In this document: positions 47,601 through 57,277 of the stretch, piece after piece | Numbering within the stretch: the stretch's first letter is position 1 | Layout: each line of letters begins with the position of its first letter | DNA from: Oryzias latipes | Lineage: Eukaryota; Chordata; Actinopteri; Beloniformes; Adrianichthyidae | NCBI RefSeq assembly: GCF_002234675.1 | Contig: NC_019869.2 | Span: forward strand, 11,456,015 to 11,520,014 | Length of the DNA: 64,000 nucleotides | Direction of reading: 5' to 3' | Made by a program: the position numbers and the translations under genes | The notes under the pieces: model-generated | Told to the model about the DNA's origin: nothing | What the model saw: the letters and a program-made list of their open reading frames with translations, nothing else | The model's database searches: none

Positions 47601-50600
47601 AACCAGCTGCTGCTGTTTTATATTAGAGCTATTTAATGAAATGCTACAATGCAAAGTGTAGGTGGTGGGCATGCACCGATTGGGAAGTTGGGAAATATGA
47701 CGTCACCTATTTCCTGAAGTAAAAACCCAATAAATATGAACATTTTAGGACGACCATTTATGAAGCCACCATGTTCTTATGATGGAAACCTAGAGGATTT
47801 ATATAAATAAATGTACATACAAATTTTCTTTCAAAATGCAATGCATTGTGGTCTGAATTCGCCAATCTAATGAGCATTGACGCACGCTAGTTTTTCGCAG
47901 AGACTTCTGGGGTCTTTTTCCTCTCCATCTTGCTGTCGTCATAACGTTTCATTAAAACTTGTGGTAAATGTCTTCTACAAAAGAGAATACATGCCGTCAT
48001 TGACATGTTCTTTTCCACAGACCTGTTTCTGGGGCGCTGTCCTGCCACCTTCACATGCGGAACCGCCACAGACAACCCCTCACAGGTTCCTTACCTGGAC
48101 CACTCCCAGACCCCGCCATGCAAGGAGCATCTGCTCAACAAATGAACGTGAGGATTAGTCATGCTCAACTTCAAAAGAACTAATCAGCACTTGTTCATTC
48201 ATTTTTTTAAAGTCTCCAGCTTCATTCCATACACATTTTTCACGCTCTTTCCTGCGACTGTTTTCTCTTATTCAGGTAGAAAAGCAGATGTCTTGTGCAA
48301 TGAGTATACAGGCTCCTGTACATCACCCCCCCAGCTCCTCACCTCAGGTATGAATCCGTCACACAGTGTCTCTGGTTATTGCTGCAAAGAAAAATCTGAT
48401 ATATTAGAGAATAAGGTAAAGCAAGGGAGCCTTATGTGTACTAAACCAACAAAACAACGCACATCAATCGGTTCACTTTGTAATGATGATAGAAACATTT
48501 GACAGTGACAGAAAGAAGGTTCCCAACACAAGACTTTGCTTAGTTTATGAATAAAATTACAAAGGTTATGCTTGTAACAGCTCAAAGCTACAATATATTT
48601 CAAGTTCTTTTTTTAAAGGACTAACAGGTACCAAAGCAACAGCTTTGTATTTTATACTCTTACTCTGACCTGATTAGAAAAAAATTGTTTTTCGCCTCAA
48701 ATTTGATTTTAAATGACTTAGAAACCAAAAATAACAAATCATTATCCTTTTACCGCCATGCTTGATAGATAGCATTTTGTGTTGACATGCCATGTTTAGT
48801 TTTTCACAAGCCGTGAAAAACTATTTCTATCTTGATATCATCTGTCAGAAGGTGTTTGTTGCTGAGCTCCTCCTTCTTGCAATCTTTCCCCCTTGTTCTT
48901 GTATTAACACTCCTGGAAGCTGAAAACTAAGCAAACTGGGATCACTCTCACTGATAATCAGTTCATCTAGTGCAGGCCTGCTCCTTCCTAATCCTCGAGA
49001 TCTACCACCTTGCCTGTTTTCCAGCTCTCCCTGCACTGCTTGCTGCTGATTACCTTGACCAGGTGTGTTCATTCAATCAGAATGTGGGGGCATCTGATTG
49101 AGCTAATGAGCAGCTACCAGCTGGAGATCTGGAAAACAGTCAGGTTGGTAGATCTCAAGGACCAGGAATGAGCAGGCCTGATCAAGTGCATCTAAGAGAC
49201 TCCACCTGGATGCTAATCATCATTTTAAGCCCTTTTGATAAATCAAAGATATAGTTTTTAAATCAAAATTTCAACATAAACAAAACACATTATGGTGTAT
49301 TGCAATAATTAGTCATGCTAATGCAAGTTAATGCAACGAAATACAGTCCATTAAAATGATGTTTTTATCATGTTCTTTTTCTGATGATGGAGGACATTTA
49401 TAAAGGAAATTAAGCTGATTCTGAGTATTTCTGTATTCTAGTTGTTGTGAATTAACAGCAGATGGAAAAATGCTGTTTAAAAAAGATTTTATAAGTGAAC
49501 TAGAAGCTACGCTAGCGAGACACAAGCTCCCTGCTCCGCTCTATTCTGGCGCTATTCTATTGGGAGACAACTAGATCCATATACGACTTTGTTTTCCTCG
49601 TCTGAGCTGGAATATGGCCGGCTGGGGCATAAGGGGCTGTAAGCTTGCAGGGGACCATGTAAATAGAGAGCTCTCAGGTATCGGTAACAGGGGATGGGGG
49701 TGAGCGTACTCCACGCCGGTCCCACTCACAAATTACGAATTTCTAATGAACTCCTGCCGCTCTCGCTGTTCCAATAGATCAAAAGGTTGTCAGAGTCAGA
49801 CTTTAAAGTATGACTCTTTTGTTCTCAGACCTGGCAACTCAGACAGTTCAATGAATTTCCTTTATAAACTAATTATGATCACATTTTATAAACATAATTG
49901 ATTCTATTCTTCAACTGATCCCTTACCAGCCAACCATATCAAAGTTGGAATCCTGCCCATAGATCTGCAGCAGCTGTAAAACTTTTATTTTGAAAAATGT
50001 ATTCAGTGCTATTAGGTACCAACGTGTTAAACCGAATCCTTCTCCTTTGAAACCAAAGGAGGTGTGCTAAAATGCCTCAGTCGTACAGTAACGCCATGCT
50101 TAGCTCAACTGGAAAAGTAAACATTTGACAAGTGGCTCAGTGTTTCATATACAGTTTTTGTCCTCATTCATGGATCCCTCCAGACAAGAAATATCAACCC
50201 GATGTGTCATCCAGACAGAGGAGACCCATGATGTAATGCAGGGCCTCAGGGTTGGGGTGTTTCTGTGTAGTAAACAGAGCTGAAACACTCATGTCCTATC
50301 CTGCTTCGTGTACGTGGCTGTGCATGTGTTTGACGGGCAGGCTGGCTGGCACAGACAGCCCACTGACCTCATCCTTTGGCACCCGCTAAATGTGCCTCCC
50401 TCTTTTTTTTTTTCACTGCTGCAGGGTGAAGGCGGGGTGGGGGTGGGGGGGTGGAGGCAGAAATCTGCTCCTTCTCTTAGATGTTGTGTAACAGCCAGCA
50501 GATAGCGATGTTGTCAGGGATGCGGAATCGGGAGGGGTGATGTCATGTTCCAAACATGTCCTCCCTCTCCAGCGCAGTGCGTTAGATGAAAGGTGAGATG

Positions 50601-53600
50601 AGGTCTAATTTAGAGCGGACCGTCGATTTAGTCAGGTGACACATCGGAAAGATAAAGTGTGAAGTTATCAAGCTGCAGCATTTCCACTGGAGTGCGTTTT
50701 TCTTTTTATCAGCAGTTGTCTTTGCCGTTGTAATGATGGACTACAGAGAATACCTGCAGAGAGAAATTATACTTTAATATTTCAGGTCTGACACAAAGCA
50801 TGTTACTGCTTTCTCAGTTTACAGCTTATTTGAATTAGTTCTTTCTTACTTTTTCTCTCCAAAAATCTAAATATTTTACTTTTTGTCTGCTTTTGACCAC
50901 CAAAAAACCTGTCTGGTTTTCGTTGCTGCAAAGCGGCACTAGTTCAGTAGAAATTCACCTCTTGAGTTGTGCAATTGTTAGTGCAGAGTAAGCTTGTCCC
51001 CACTTCCCATCACCCATCCGTTTACACTCTCTCCTGCTAGCTTACAGCCCCTCACCAGCCGTAGAGTATTGAGCCAGATGCCAGCTATAGACCAGTAAAA
51101 CAAAGACATACGTGGATCTATTTGTTATCGAGTAGATGCATCAGAATGGAGCGGAGGAGGAAGCTTTTAGCTCCTACATCACACCTACAATCTTTTTCAA
51201 AGGACAGTTTTTCCTCTGGTCCTTATTATCAACAATTTGAATAAAGAAATACTCAGAAATGCAATTTTAAGCTTAATCTTCTTTATTTATGTCCTCCCTT
51301 ATTATAAATACCAGAAGAACGTGTTAAGAGCATGCACAGCTATCTCCTTTATCTGTAATACTTCTCTCCATTCGTTATGTGTACATAAGCTGAATTTTAT
51401 TCAATTAAACTTACTTCAGCAACTTATTTTATCTAAAGCAGACTGTCTGTGTGCTAAAGGGTTGCACCGCCAAGAACAATTCATGCTGTGGTCAACAGAC
51501 TTGCAGCAAAAAAAAAAAAATGGGACGAAACAAAAGAAACTTTTATACTGCGAGTATGGTCTTCATGCTGGATGGAGCATACGCTTATATGGTGCCCTCC
51601 AACATCGTGCAGGGGTTAAATTACACTCCATTCACACATTCATACTCATTCATGCACCGATGGTGGCAGAGCTGCCATGCAAGGCGCTAACCACGCCACT
51701 GGGAGTAATGTGGAGTTCAGTGTCCTGCCCAAGGACACGTCAACACACAGGGGGTGGGCAGAGCGGGAACCGATCCTGAGGAAAAAAAAGTTTAATGCCC
51801 CTAGCTCAGGGGTCTGGAACCTTTAAAAGCTAAAAGAGCCATTTGGTCCAGTTTCTTAGAGCCGCAAAGCCCCACCTCGCTAATGAGCAAAATACACTTC
51901 ATTTAGATTTTTATGGCTATTAATCCATTAATTTATTAAAAGCAGCTTTTAAATATTTACAATAATTAAATGACAACCCTTTTATATTTCAATTTTTTTA
52001 CTTTTTACAGCAGCACATACAAATTCTTTTCAAAATAAATTAGATTCTGCTGCAGCAGATTTGCAACCATACTTTAAGAACTTTGTCTCCAAACAGCAAA
52101 TTGACAGAAGGTAAGAATATGAGTTTGGACTTATTCTAATAATAAACTTAAACTTCATCAATTTGATTAGTTATCTGACACAAGGGCATTTTAGAAGAAG
52201 GGTAAAGCTCTCACTTAGTCAAACGTCAGCAGTGGTCAAAAAAAGAATCATTTTTACTTGTTATATCACCTCATTTTAAAAGTCTAAAAGTACATGACAC
52301 AACTTAACTAACAAACCTATTATGTATTCAATCTTTTAGCATTTTTCTTCAAAGCCAAAGACCATCAATGACGTGATAAAAGACGTGTGGCGCCGGGGCC
52401 TCAGGTTGCTGATCTGCCTGTTCCCCAAAACACAAATGCACCAAAGGCACAGCAGAAACTCTAGAGGGATAAAAACTGAACGGTGTGGCTCAGTCATTCA
52501 GAAAAGAAAACACATTTCTTTACTCTTCCCTTTCTTTCGTGCTTTCTGTTCCTCATCGACTAACTTTAGACATTTGGAAGGCTAAACCTCACTGCGAGCT
52601 TTTAATCCTTCAAATTTAAACTACATTCGTGAAAAAACCACACAGAGGAAACAGTTCCTTCAGCTGTCATCGTTCACTTCTTCTGTTTTATCTTTAGTTT
52701 GGGGAATTTATTAACCCTTTTAGGTCAAAAGACTTAAGTCCTAAGGAAGTTATTACATGCTAACGTCTAAGTGAAATTTGAAGTACTTTTAGATTAAGTC
52801 AAAATAGAATCACTGAAAAGGTTTTTTGTTTCTATGTGATTCATCAATGACAGTTAATAAAGGAAGAATACATTAGTAGTTATTTTAGATTTTTGTTCAA
52901 TTTCTATACAGGTTCCCTTTTCAATGTTAATTTAAATTAAGTGAAGTTCTGGTTTAAACAGTACATACGGCGTGAAAAGGTTAAACAAATTCTATTTTAT
53001 TCAACAAATTCTCATCCGAGTCCCTTGTTTCCAGTGTTATAAGCTAAGTTGACTTAAAGGGAAAAATTACAAAGCCAAAATGAAAAGATCTTCTTAAATG
53101 CAGCACTGTAGGTAAAAACGTAAATGGAACCAGAGTTTAAGAATACTTGGATTTTCTAAACCCCCCCCCATAATGGAAGTGTAAGGCTTTAAATTCTTTA
53201 AATGTGTGGCTAAGGTCAAAATCCTACACTAAAACAGAGTTTTGGAGTCTAGATGACATGCGGGGAGATTAAACCATAATTTAAACCTTTGCATGTTTAC
53301 ATAATGTTTATTTTGACAGTTTGATAGAGAAAAGTTCCGTTTTTTTACTTTGAAATGGTACAGATTGACATTAAACTCAAGCTAATTCTTTCATTTTTCA
53401 ACTTCCAAATACTTTCTTGATTGTATACATCGTTCTCATGTTTCTCCTGCAAATTTGAGTAAAAACATTACTAATCTGTCAATTTTTGTTGGGTTAGTTC
53501 ATTCATTCATCTTCTAATCCGTTTATCCCTTTCGGGGTCACTGTTCTGCTGGGGCCTATCCTGGCCACTTGTGGGTGGAGGCTGGGCAGGACGTCCTGGA

Positions 53601-55599
53601 CAGGACGCCAGTCTGTAACAGGGCCACAATCACACACCCATGCACTCTCACACTTTGGACAATTCAGAGGAACCAATTAACCTATGAAGCATATTTTTGG
53701 ATGCTTGGAGGAAGCCGGAGTCTCCGGAGAGAACCCACGCATGCACCGATGTGCTGGGCCACCGTGCAGCTCTGTTGGGTTAGCTGAGATGTAGAATTAC
53801 TTGCCCGTGTTATTTTTGTCAGATTTGTGCTACGTGTTGCAGAAAACTGCATTTAGAAGGTCTGCTGCACAAAGCTGCTCTGCAAAAACAGGCTCCATAG
53901 AAAAAAATCAAAAACGATTACCCTATCAGCAGATTTCCTCCAAATAAGTAAAAAATAAAAATAAGTAAATAGTCTTTCTAAGATCTCCTATTTGAAGAAA
54001 AACATTCCAGTCACTAAAAAGACAGTTTTCCCAAACTAAGATAATTTTGCTGTTAAAAAACTTTGTTGAGATAGAAAGATTTTTTTCCTTAAAGAAGAAT
54101 CTTTTTAACTCTTTAAGATTAGTTTTTGCAGTGTGAAACTGTAAGATTAGACTTAAAAACCATTTGTATTTAGTTGATGTATTTTCTATCTTTACACAAA
54201 GAGAGTCAAACAGATGGTGGGGCACCATTACCAACAGCAGCTCCCAGGAATCCCCCCCGTCAACCACATGGGTCACATGATGGAGATGATGTCACACCGC
54301 CACCAGGCCCCTCCCTTACAACACCACCATCACCTCCCTCATCATCCCCAGCTTTCAGCTCCACCCCTCCCATATCAGCAGCGATGTCATGCTCCGCCTC
54401 ATCAACGCCACCAGCTTCATCAGTCAGTGAACGTACCCCACGCTCACCATTCACCGCCTGCACATGTGCACCAAGGCTCACCGCCCGCCCCTCCACTGTC
54501 CACCGCACCGCAGGTGCAGCCAAAAGAACAAAGTACCTGAGTTGAGTAAATGCTTTCTGGAAAACTCATTTTTGGTTTTTTTTGCAGTTATCCCCACTTG
54601 CACAACAGATGCAACTCTCACCGCACTCCCAGCATGCAGTGCAAGCAGCAGGGAGCTGCAGCAGTGGTGGAGGAGGCAACCGCCGCAGACGGAGCGTCGA
54701 ACAGGACCCGGATGAGCGACGGCAGAAGTTTCTGGAAAGGAACCGGGCTGCAGCCACCCGCTGCCGGCAAAAGAGGAAACTGTGGGTGTCGTCGCTGGAG
54801 AAGAAGGCTGAGGAGCTGACGCACACAAACCTGCAGCTACAGGTGGGAGGCGGCCCGAACGCAGCCGAGTGTTCCCACTGGAGACTTCAATGATGCTGAA
54901 AGTGTTTTTTCTGGGTCTCCAGAACGAGGTGACATCGCTGAAGTCAGAGGTGGGGCAGCTGAAGCAGATCCTGCTTACCCACAAGGACTGTCCTGTCACC
55001 GCCAGGCAGAGAGAGGCACAGGGGTACCCCCGTGAGTAACCCCCACTTCTCTACAACTCCCCACCAGCATTTCTGAATCTATAAGCCTCTAAAAACGATT
55101 CAACGCCATTATACCTGAAATATGCCAATGGACACATAATGGAAGGTTTTGACAAAGCACATCTCTGAACACCAAACATGTCACAGTGTCCAAATGTAAG
55201 CAGTGCATTTGATTCCTGCTCCCTCCAACTACAACCTTTATCCTATATTTGACCAATCATGCTGCCAAATGGCAGTAAAATGCTCTGGAACAACTTTAAC
55301 TTTAAAAATATTGCACCTTAAAACTGATGCCTTAGGTGCAACAAAGAACAAAAACAGACATTTTTCTTTTTTTATACCATTTGAAACACACAACACAAAC
55401 TCACTCCAAGAAGGGACAACCAGGGCGTTGTCAGTGACTTTGACAGCTCTTTCTGTGTCCAGCTGCAGGGGTGAGTCCAGGAGGAAGTCCCACCCCTGCA
55501 GGTCCTGGGTCTCGCATGCAGGCAATCCAACACAACAGCATTTCCACCTCCTCGACGGCTGGAGGCGACACCGGCCGCGGCCCCCAGCCGGGACATTAA
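40192..55599 (+). CDS. creb5: cAMP responsive element binding protein 5 (CREB5/CRE-BPa), nine coding exons
   Basis: Nuclear bZIP factor of the ATF2/ATF7/CREB5 group. Coding exons: 40192-40245 (exon from 40179), 41156-41249, 42987-43096, 43390-43604, 48021-48147, 48276-48347, 54214-54513, 54588-54842, 54923-55031, 55463-55599. That is ten coding segments, all in phase, 490 residues (human 508 by memory). Residues 10-35 form a C2H2 finger (LCGAPGC...HLNIHRHKH) split by intron 2. DQTPTPTRF at 50-58 is the proline-directed kinase site equivalent to ATF2 Thr69/71. NCEEVGLF follows. Residues about 225-324 are His/Pro/Gln-rich with MGHMMEMM. Basic region FLERNRAAATRCRQKRK (372-388) and leucines 394, 401, 408, 415, 422 make the zipper. 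Conserved LLTHKDCP. The acceptor before 54214 could instead sit 12 bases upstream. The C-terminus (IQHNSISTSS...PGH) is shorter than in mammals. Confidence 0.95.
40355..40730 (-). repeat. Interspersed repeat family A, copy 8
   Basis: Reverse orientation, opening with TTAAGTCCCACTCCGATGAA, then TTTCTGATGATGAAGGACAC, AGTATTTCTTTACTCAAATT and GTGAATCAGGAGCAGTAG. The coding block is absent. Creb5 intron 2. Confidence 0.75.
40743..41020 (+). mobile_element. tRNA-derived SINE
   Basis: The head has RNA polymerase III-type boxes: an A-box-like GATCGCTCAGTAGAC and a B-box AGGTTCGCTTCC. A body (GGGTTGTGTCAGGAAGGGTA) and a tail ending GGATAAGCTGAAAGGTCAAC then ACAAATGATGAT follow. The 35590-35815 copy lacks the head. 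Confidence 0.7.
41655..41962 (+). repeat. Interspersed repeat family A, copy 9 (3' half)
   Basis: ACGTACACGGATCTATTTGT, GAATGGAGCGGAGCAGGGAG, AAAGAAATACTAAGAAATTA and ATCATCAGAAAAATGCCACA. Begins within the coding block. Creb5 intron 3. Confidence 0.75.
43630..43935 (+). repeat. Interspersed repeat family C, copy 2
   Basis: TTTGGGCTTTACGTACAAAA, GGGACTTGGATTTGCTAGCA and ACGTATGGACGGCGTCCG match 6745-7075. It lies just after the 43390-43604 exon of creb5. Confidence 0.55.
44646..44692. repeat. (TA)n microsatellite
   Basis: About 23 uninterrupted TA units in a creb5 intron. Confidence 0.95.
45055..45502. mobile_element. Non-autonomous hAT element with perfect 8-bp target duplication
   Basis: 448 bp from CAGCGGTCCTCAACCCCGGG to GGTTGGGGACCACTG. 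The ends are inverted repeats of the CAGYGGTCCYCAACC type seen in vertebrate hAT-Charlie MITEs. ATCTACGT occurs immediately before (45047-45054) and after (45503-45510). No transposase is encoded. Sits in the 5.4-kb (43605-48020) creb5 intron. Confidence 0.92.
45511..48020 (+). other. creb5 intron, mostly unique sequence
   Basis: No exon seen. A GC-richer block at 46620-46960 holds TGATGTCATCA (about 46769-46779) and an X-box-like GTCGCTATGGAAAC (46901-46914), possibly an enhancer. Also a full CRE, TGACGTCA, at 47699-47706. Confidence 0.35.
48973..49180. mobile_element. hAT-type MITE with long terminal inverted repeats
   Basis: 208 bp. The left arm (CAGGCCTGCTCCTTCC, GAGATCTACCA, CTGTTTTCCAG) and the reverse complement of the right arm match over about 60 bp. 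Flanks ATCTAGTG (48965-48972) and ATCAAGTG (49181-49188) form an 8-bp duplication with one mismatch. Confidence 0.85.
49345..49815 (-). repeat. Interspersed repeat family A, copy 10
   Basis: Reverse orientation: TTTCTGATGATGGAGGACAT, GAGTATTTCTGTATTCTAGT, TTCCTCGTCTGAGCTGGAAT, AATTTCTAATGAACTCCTGC, ending near GAGTCAGACTTTAAAG. Confidence 0.75.
50895..51330 (+). repeat. Interspersed repeat family A, copy 11
   Basis: AAAAAACCTGTCTGGTTTTC, AGTAGAAATTCACCTCTTGA, GATGCATCAGAATGGAGCGG and GAATAAAGAAATACTCAGAA, ending around ACGTGTTAAGAG. Confidence 0.75.
51565..51782 (+). repeat. Fish interspersed repeat of unknown class
   Basis: ATTCATGCACCGATGGTGGC, TGCCATGCAAGGCGCTAACC and TCAGTGTCCTGCCCAAGGAC are words I recall from a repeat common in fish genomes. 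The class is uncertain (LINE- or SINE-related). Confidence 0.5.
51807..52420. mobile_element. Degenerate hAT-like element
   Basis: The left end CAGGGGTCTGGAACCTTTAA, followed by AAAGAGCCATTTGGTCC, and the right end CAGGTTGCTGATCTGCCTG look like eroded inverted termini. The inside is AT-rich with no transposase. No target duplication is preserved. Confidence 0.5.
52421..53490 (+). other. creb5 intron, no feature seen
   Basis: AT-rich unique-looking sequence. Confidence 0.4.
53497..53780 (+). repeat. Fish LINE/SINE tail repeat
   Basis: ATCCGTTTATCCCTTTCGGG, GGGGCCTATCCTGGCCACTT, GACGCCAGTCTGTAACAGGG, AACCAATTAACCTATGAAGC and GGAGAGAACCCACGCATGCA. A very common fish repeat; I do not assign the family. 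Relatives at 35333, 60483 and 61205. Confidence 0.65.
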
Positions 55600-56390
55600 A
55601 CTTTCACGCACAGACTGAGTCTCATAATTATTGAGAACACTGACTATCAAACTTTTTGATCAGAGAAAAGCCCAGATTTCATATTTCTTCACATCAGGTC
55701 CCACTTTGTGAGCCTTTTTTAAAAACTGTGATGGTTGCAACTAGATGCACAAAGTAGCAGGTTATTTTTGTTTTGTTTACATCGCTTTAAGCATTACCTG
55801 CCAGCCATCTTGTTCTTTGTCTTGCACTAATTTTAAAAACAAAAGGTCTTTATGAGTCTGTATAACTAACTGAGCAGCTGCAAGAATGCACCTGGTGCCT
55901 TTTTAATTGAAGCAAAGGAAGTTTTGCAATAAATAATGTATTTGTTTTGACTAGAATAAATGACTATCAAATGATATATTTAAATTTCTGTGACTTTATG
56001 GTCGTGTAAATAAAACAAAACCCATTTAAGAAGCCATTTGATTAAAAAAATGCCGACTGTACAGTGTTTCCTGACAGGTACACTTTTGTAATTTGTAATT
56101 TTGATTCACTCAAAAACTTTGTATTGCACTTCGATTCAAACCCCAGTCGAAACATTTACACTTAAATATTTTTTTTGTACTGTAAAGATGTGGACAATCG
56201 CTGTAAATGTAATACTGAAATAAAAAGAGATATTCTGGTAATGTGTTGGGATTTTTGTGTGTGTGAAACTCAAGTTGTGTTTGTTTTGAAGCAGGTTTTG
56301 AGAAAAATACCTTTCACAATAAATGTGCACTCAGAATGTGGTCTGCTCTGCCATCTAGTGTCTAGTGTGGTGTCATGAGTGCTCAATAAA
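55600..56390 (+). other. creb5: Probable creb5 3' UTR with several poly(A) signals
   Basis: AATAAA hexamers at 55928-55933, 56009-56014, 56318-56323 and 56385-56390. No gene or repeat is seen, and the intergenic DNA to tril is short. Confidence 0.5.
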
Positions 56391-56976
56391 ACTTTTCAAT
56401 CACAAGTTTTGAAAAATCATTAAATTCTCAAATTAAGGGCAAAATTTAAGAAAATTTGTCACTTTTTTTCCTGATTTTGTGTAGTTATGTGCACGTTCTG
56501 GTCTGTGAGTGTGATTTGTGGAGCGTTCCACCCTGGCAATTCAGACACTTGCTTAACCGTTAACAGACCTCATCCTTACGCACAGGCATCACAACCACTG
56601 CAACATCTAGATTTATGGCTTCATGTTCAAAATGTTACCATCTATCAGTTATGTTCAATTTGATTATTTTTTTATAAGGGAGAAAAATACTGTAAAACAG
56701 ATGTTTGTAGTTTCTGTAAAGCGGTTAATACTTTTTCCTTCCTTCTTTGGAAACACTCTCTTCCCCTTTAGAATAAGTGCCTTGCATGAGATCCTCAGTA
56801 ACCATGGTGATAGCAGCATCTTCTGGAGCACAAAACTGACCGAAAGGGATCAATTGATCACATTAAAGGGGATTTTTACTTGTTTCCAAAAAGATACAAA
56901 ACTCCATACAAAAGTATAAAACATAATGCGTTACAAATATTCCTTTTATCTGCCAATCAGCAGCCATCATTACTTT

Positions 56977-56982
56977 TTTATT
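56977..56982 (-). terminator. tril: Candidate poly(A) signal for tril
   Basis: AATAAA on the minus strand about 300 bp after the tril stop codon. Confidence 0.45.
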
Positions 56983-57277
56983 AAAACCATGAAACAATAT
57001 GATGTCTGTGAATTCAGTATTAGCACCGTAGTTGAAATTCGTGGTACATCATTGAAATATGCTCACTTCCAGTCCTAATGTTTGTTTTTCAAACACCTGC
57101 AGGTGGGAGGAAATGAAAGAGGAAAGGGACAAAGCAGGAAAGGGACGTCAGGGAAATTGCACTTCCTCGCCAGTCTGAAAAGGCCATCATGAGCTCAGCT
57201 GAAGAAGCTGCTCGGTTCTTGTGTTCAAATTAGTGCGTGTCACATGACACTGCTGCATGAGTCAAAAGTTCATTGTT

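Noticed and set aside
51237..51779. Plus-strand open frame of 180 codons
   Set aside because: Spans the end of family A copy 11 and another fish repeat; no domain.
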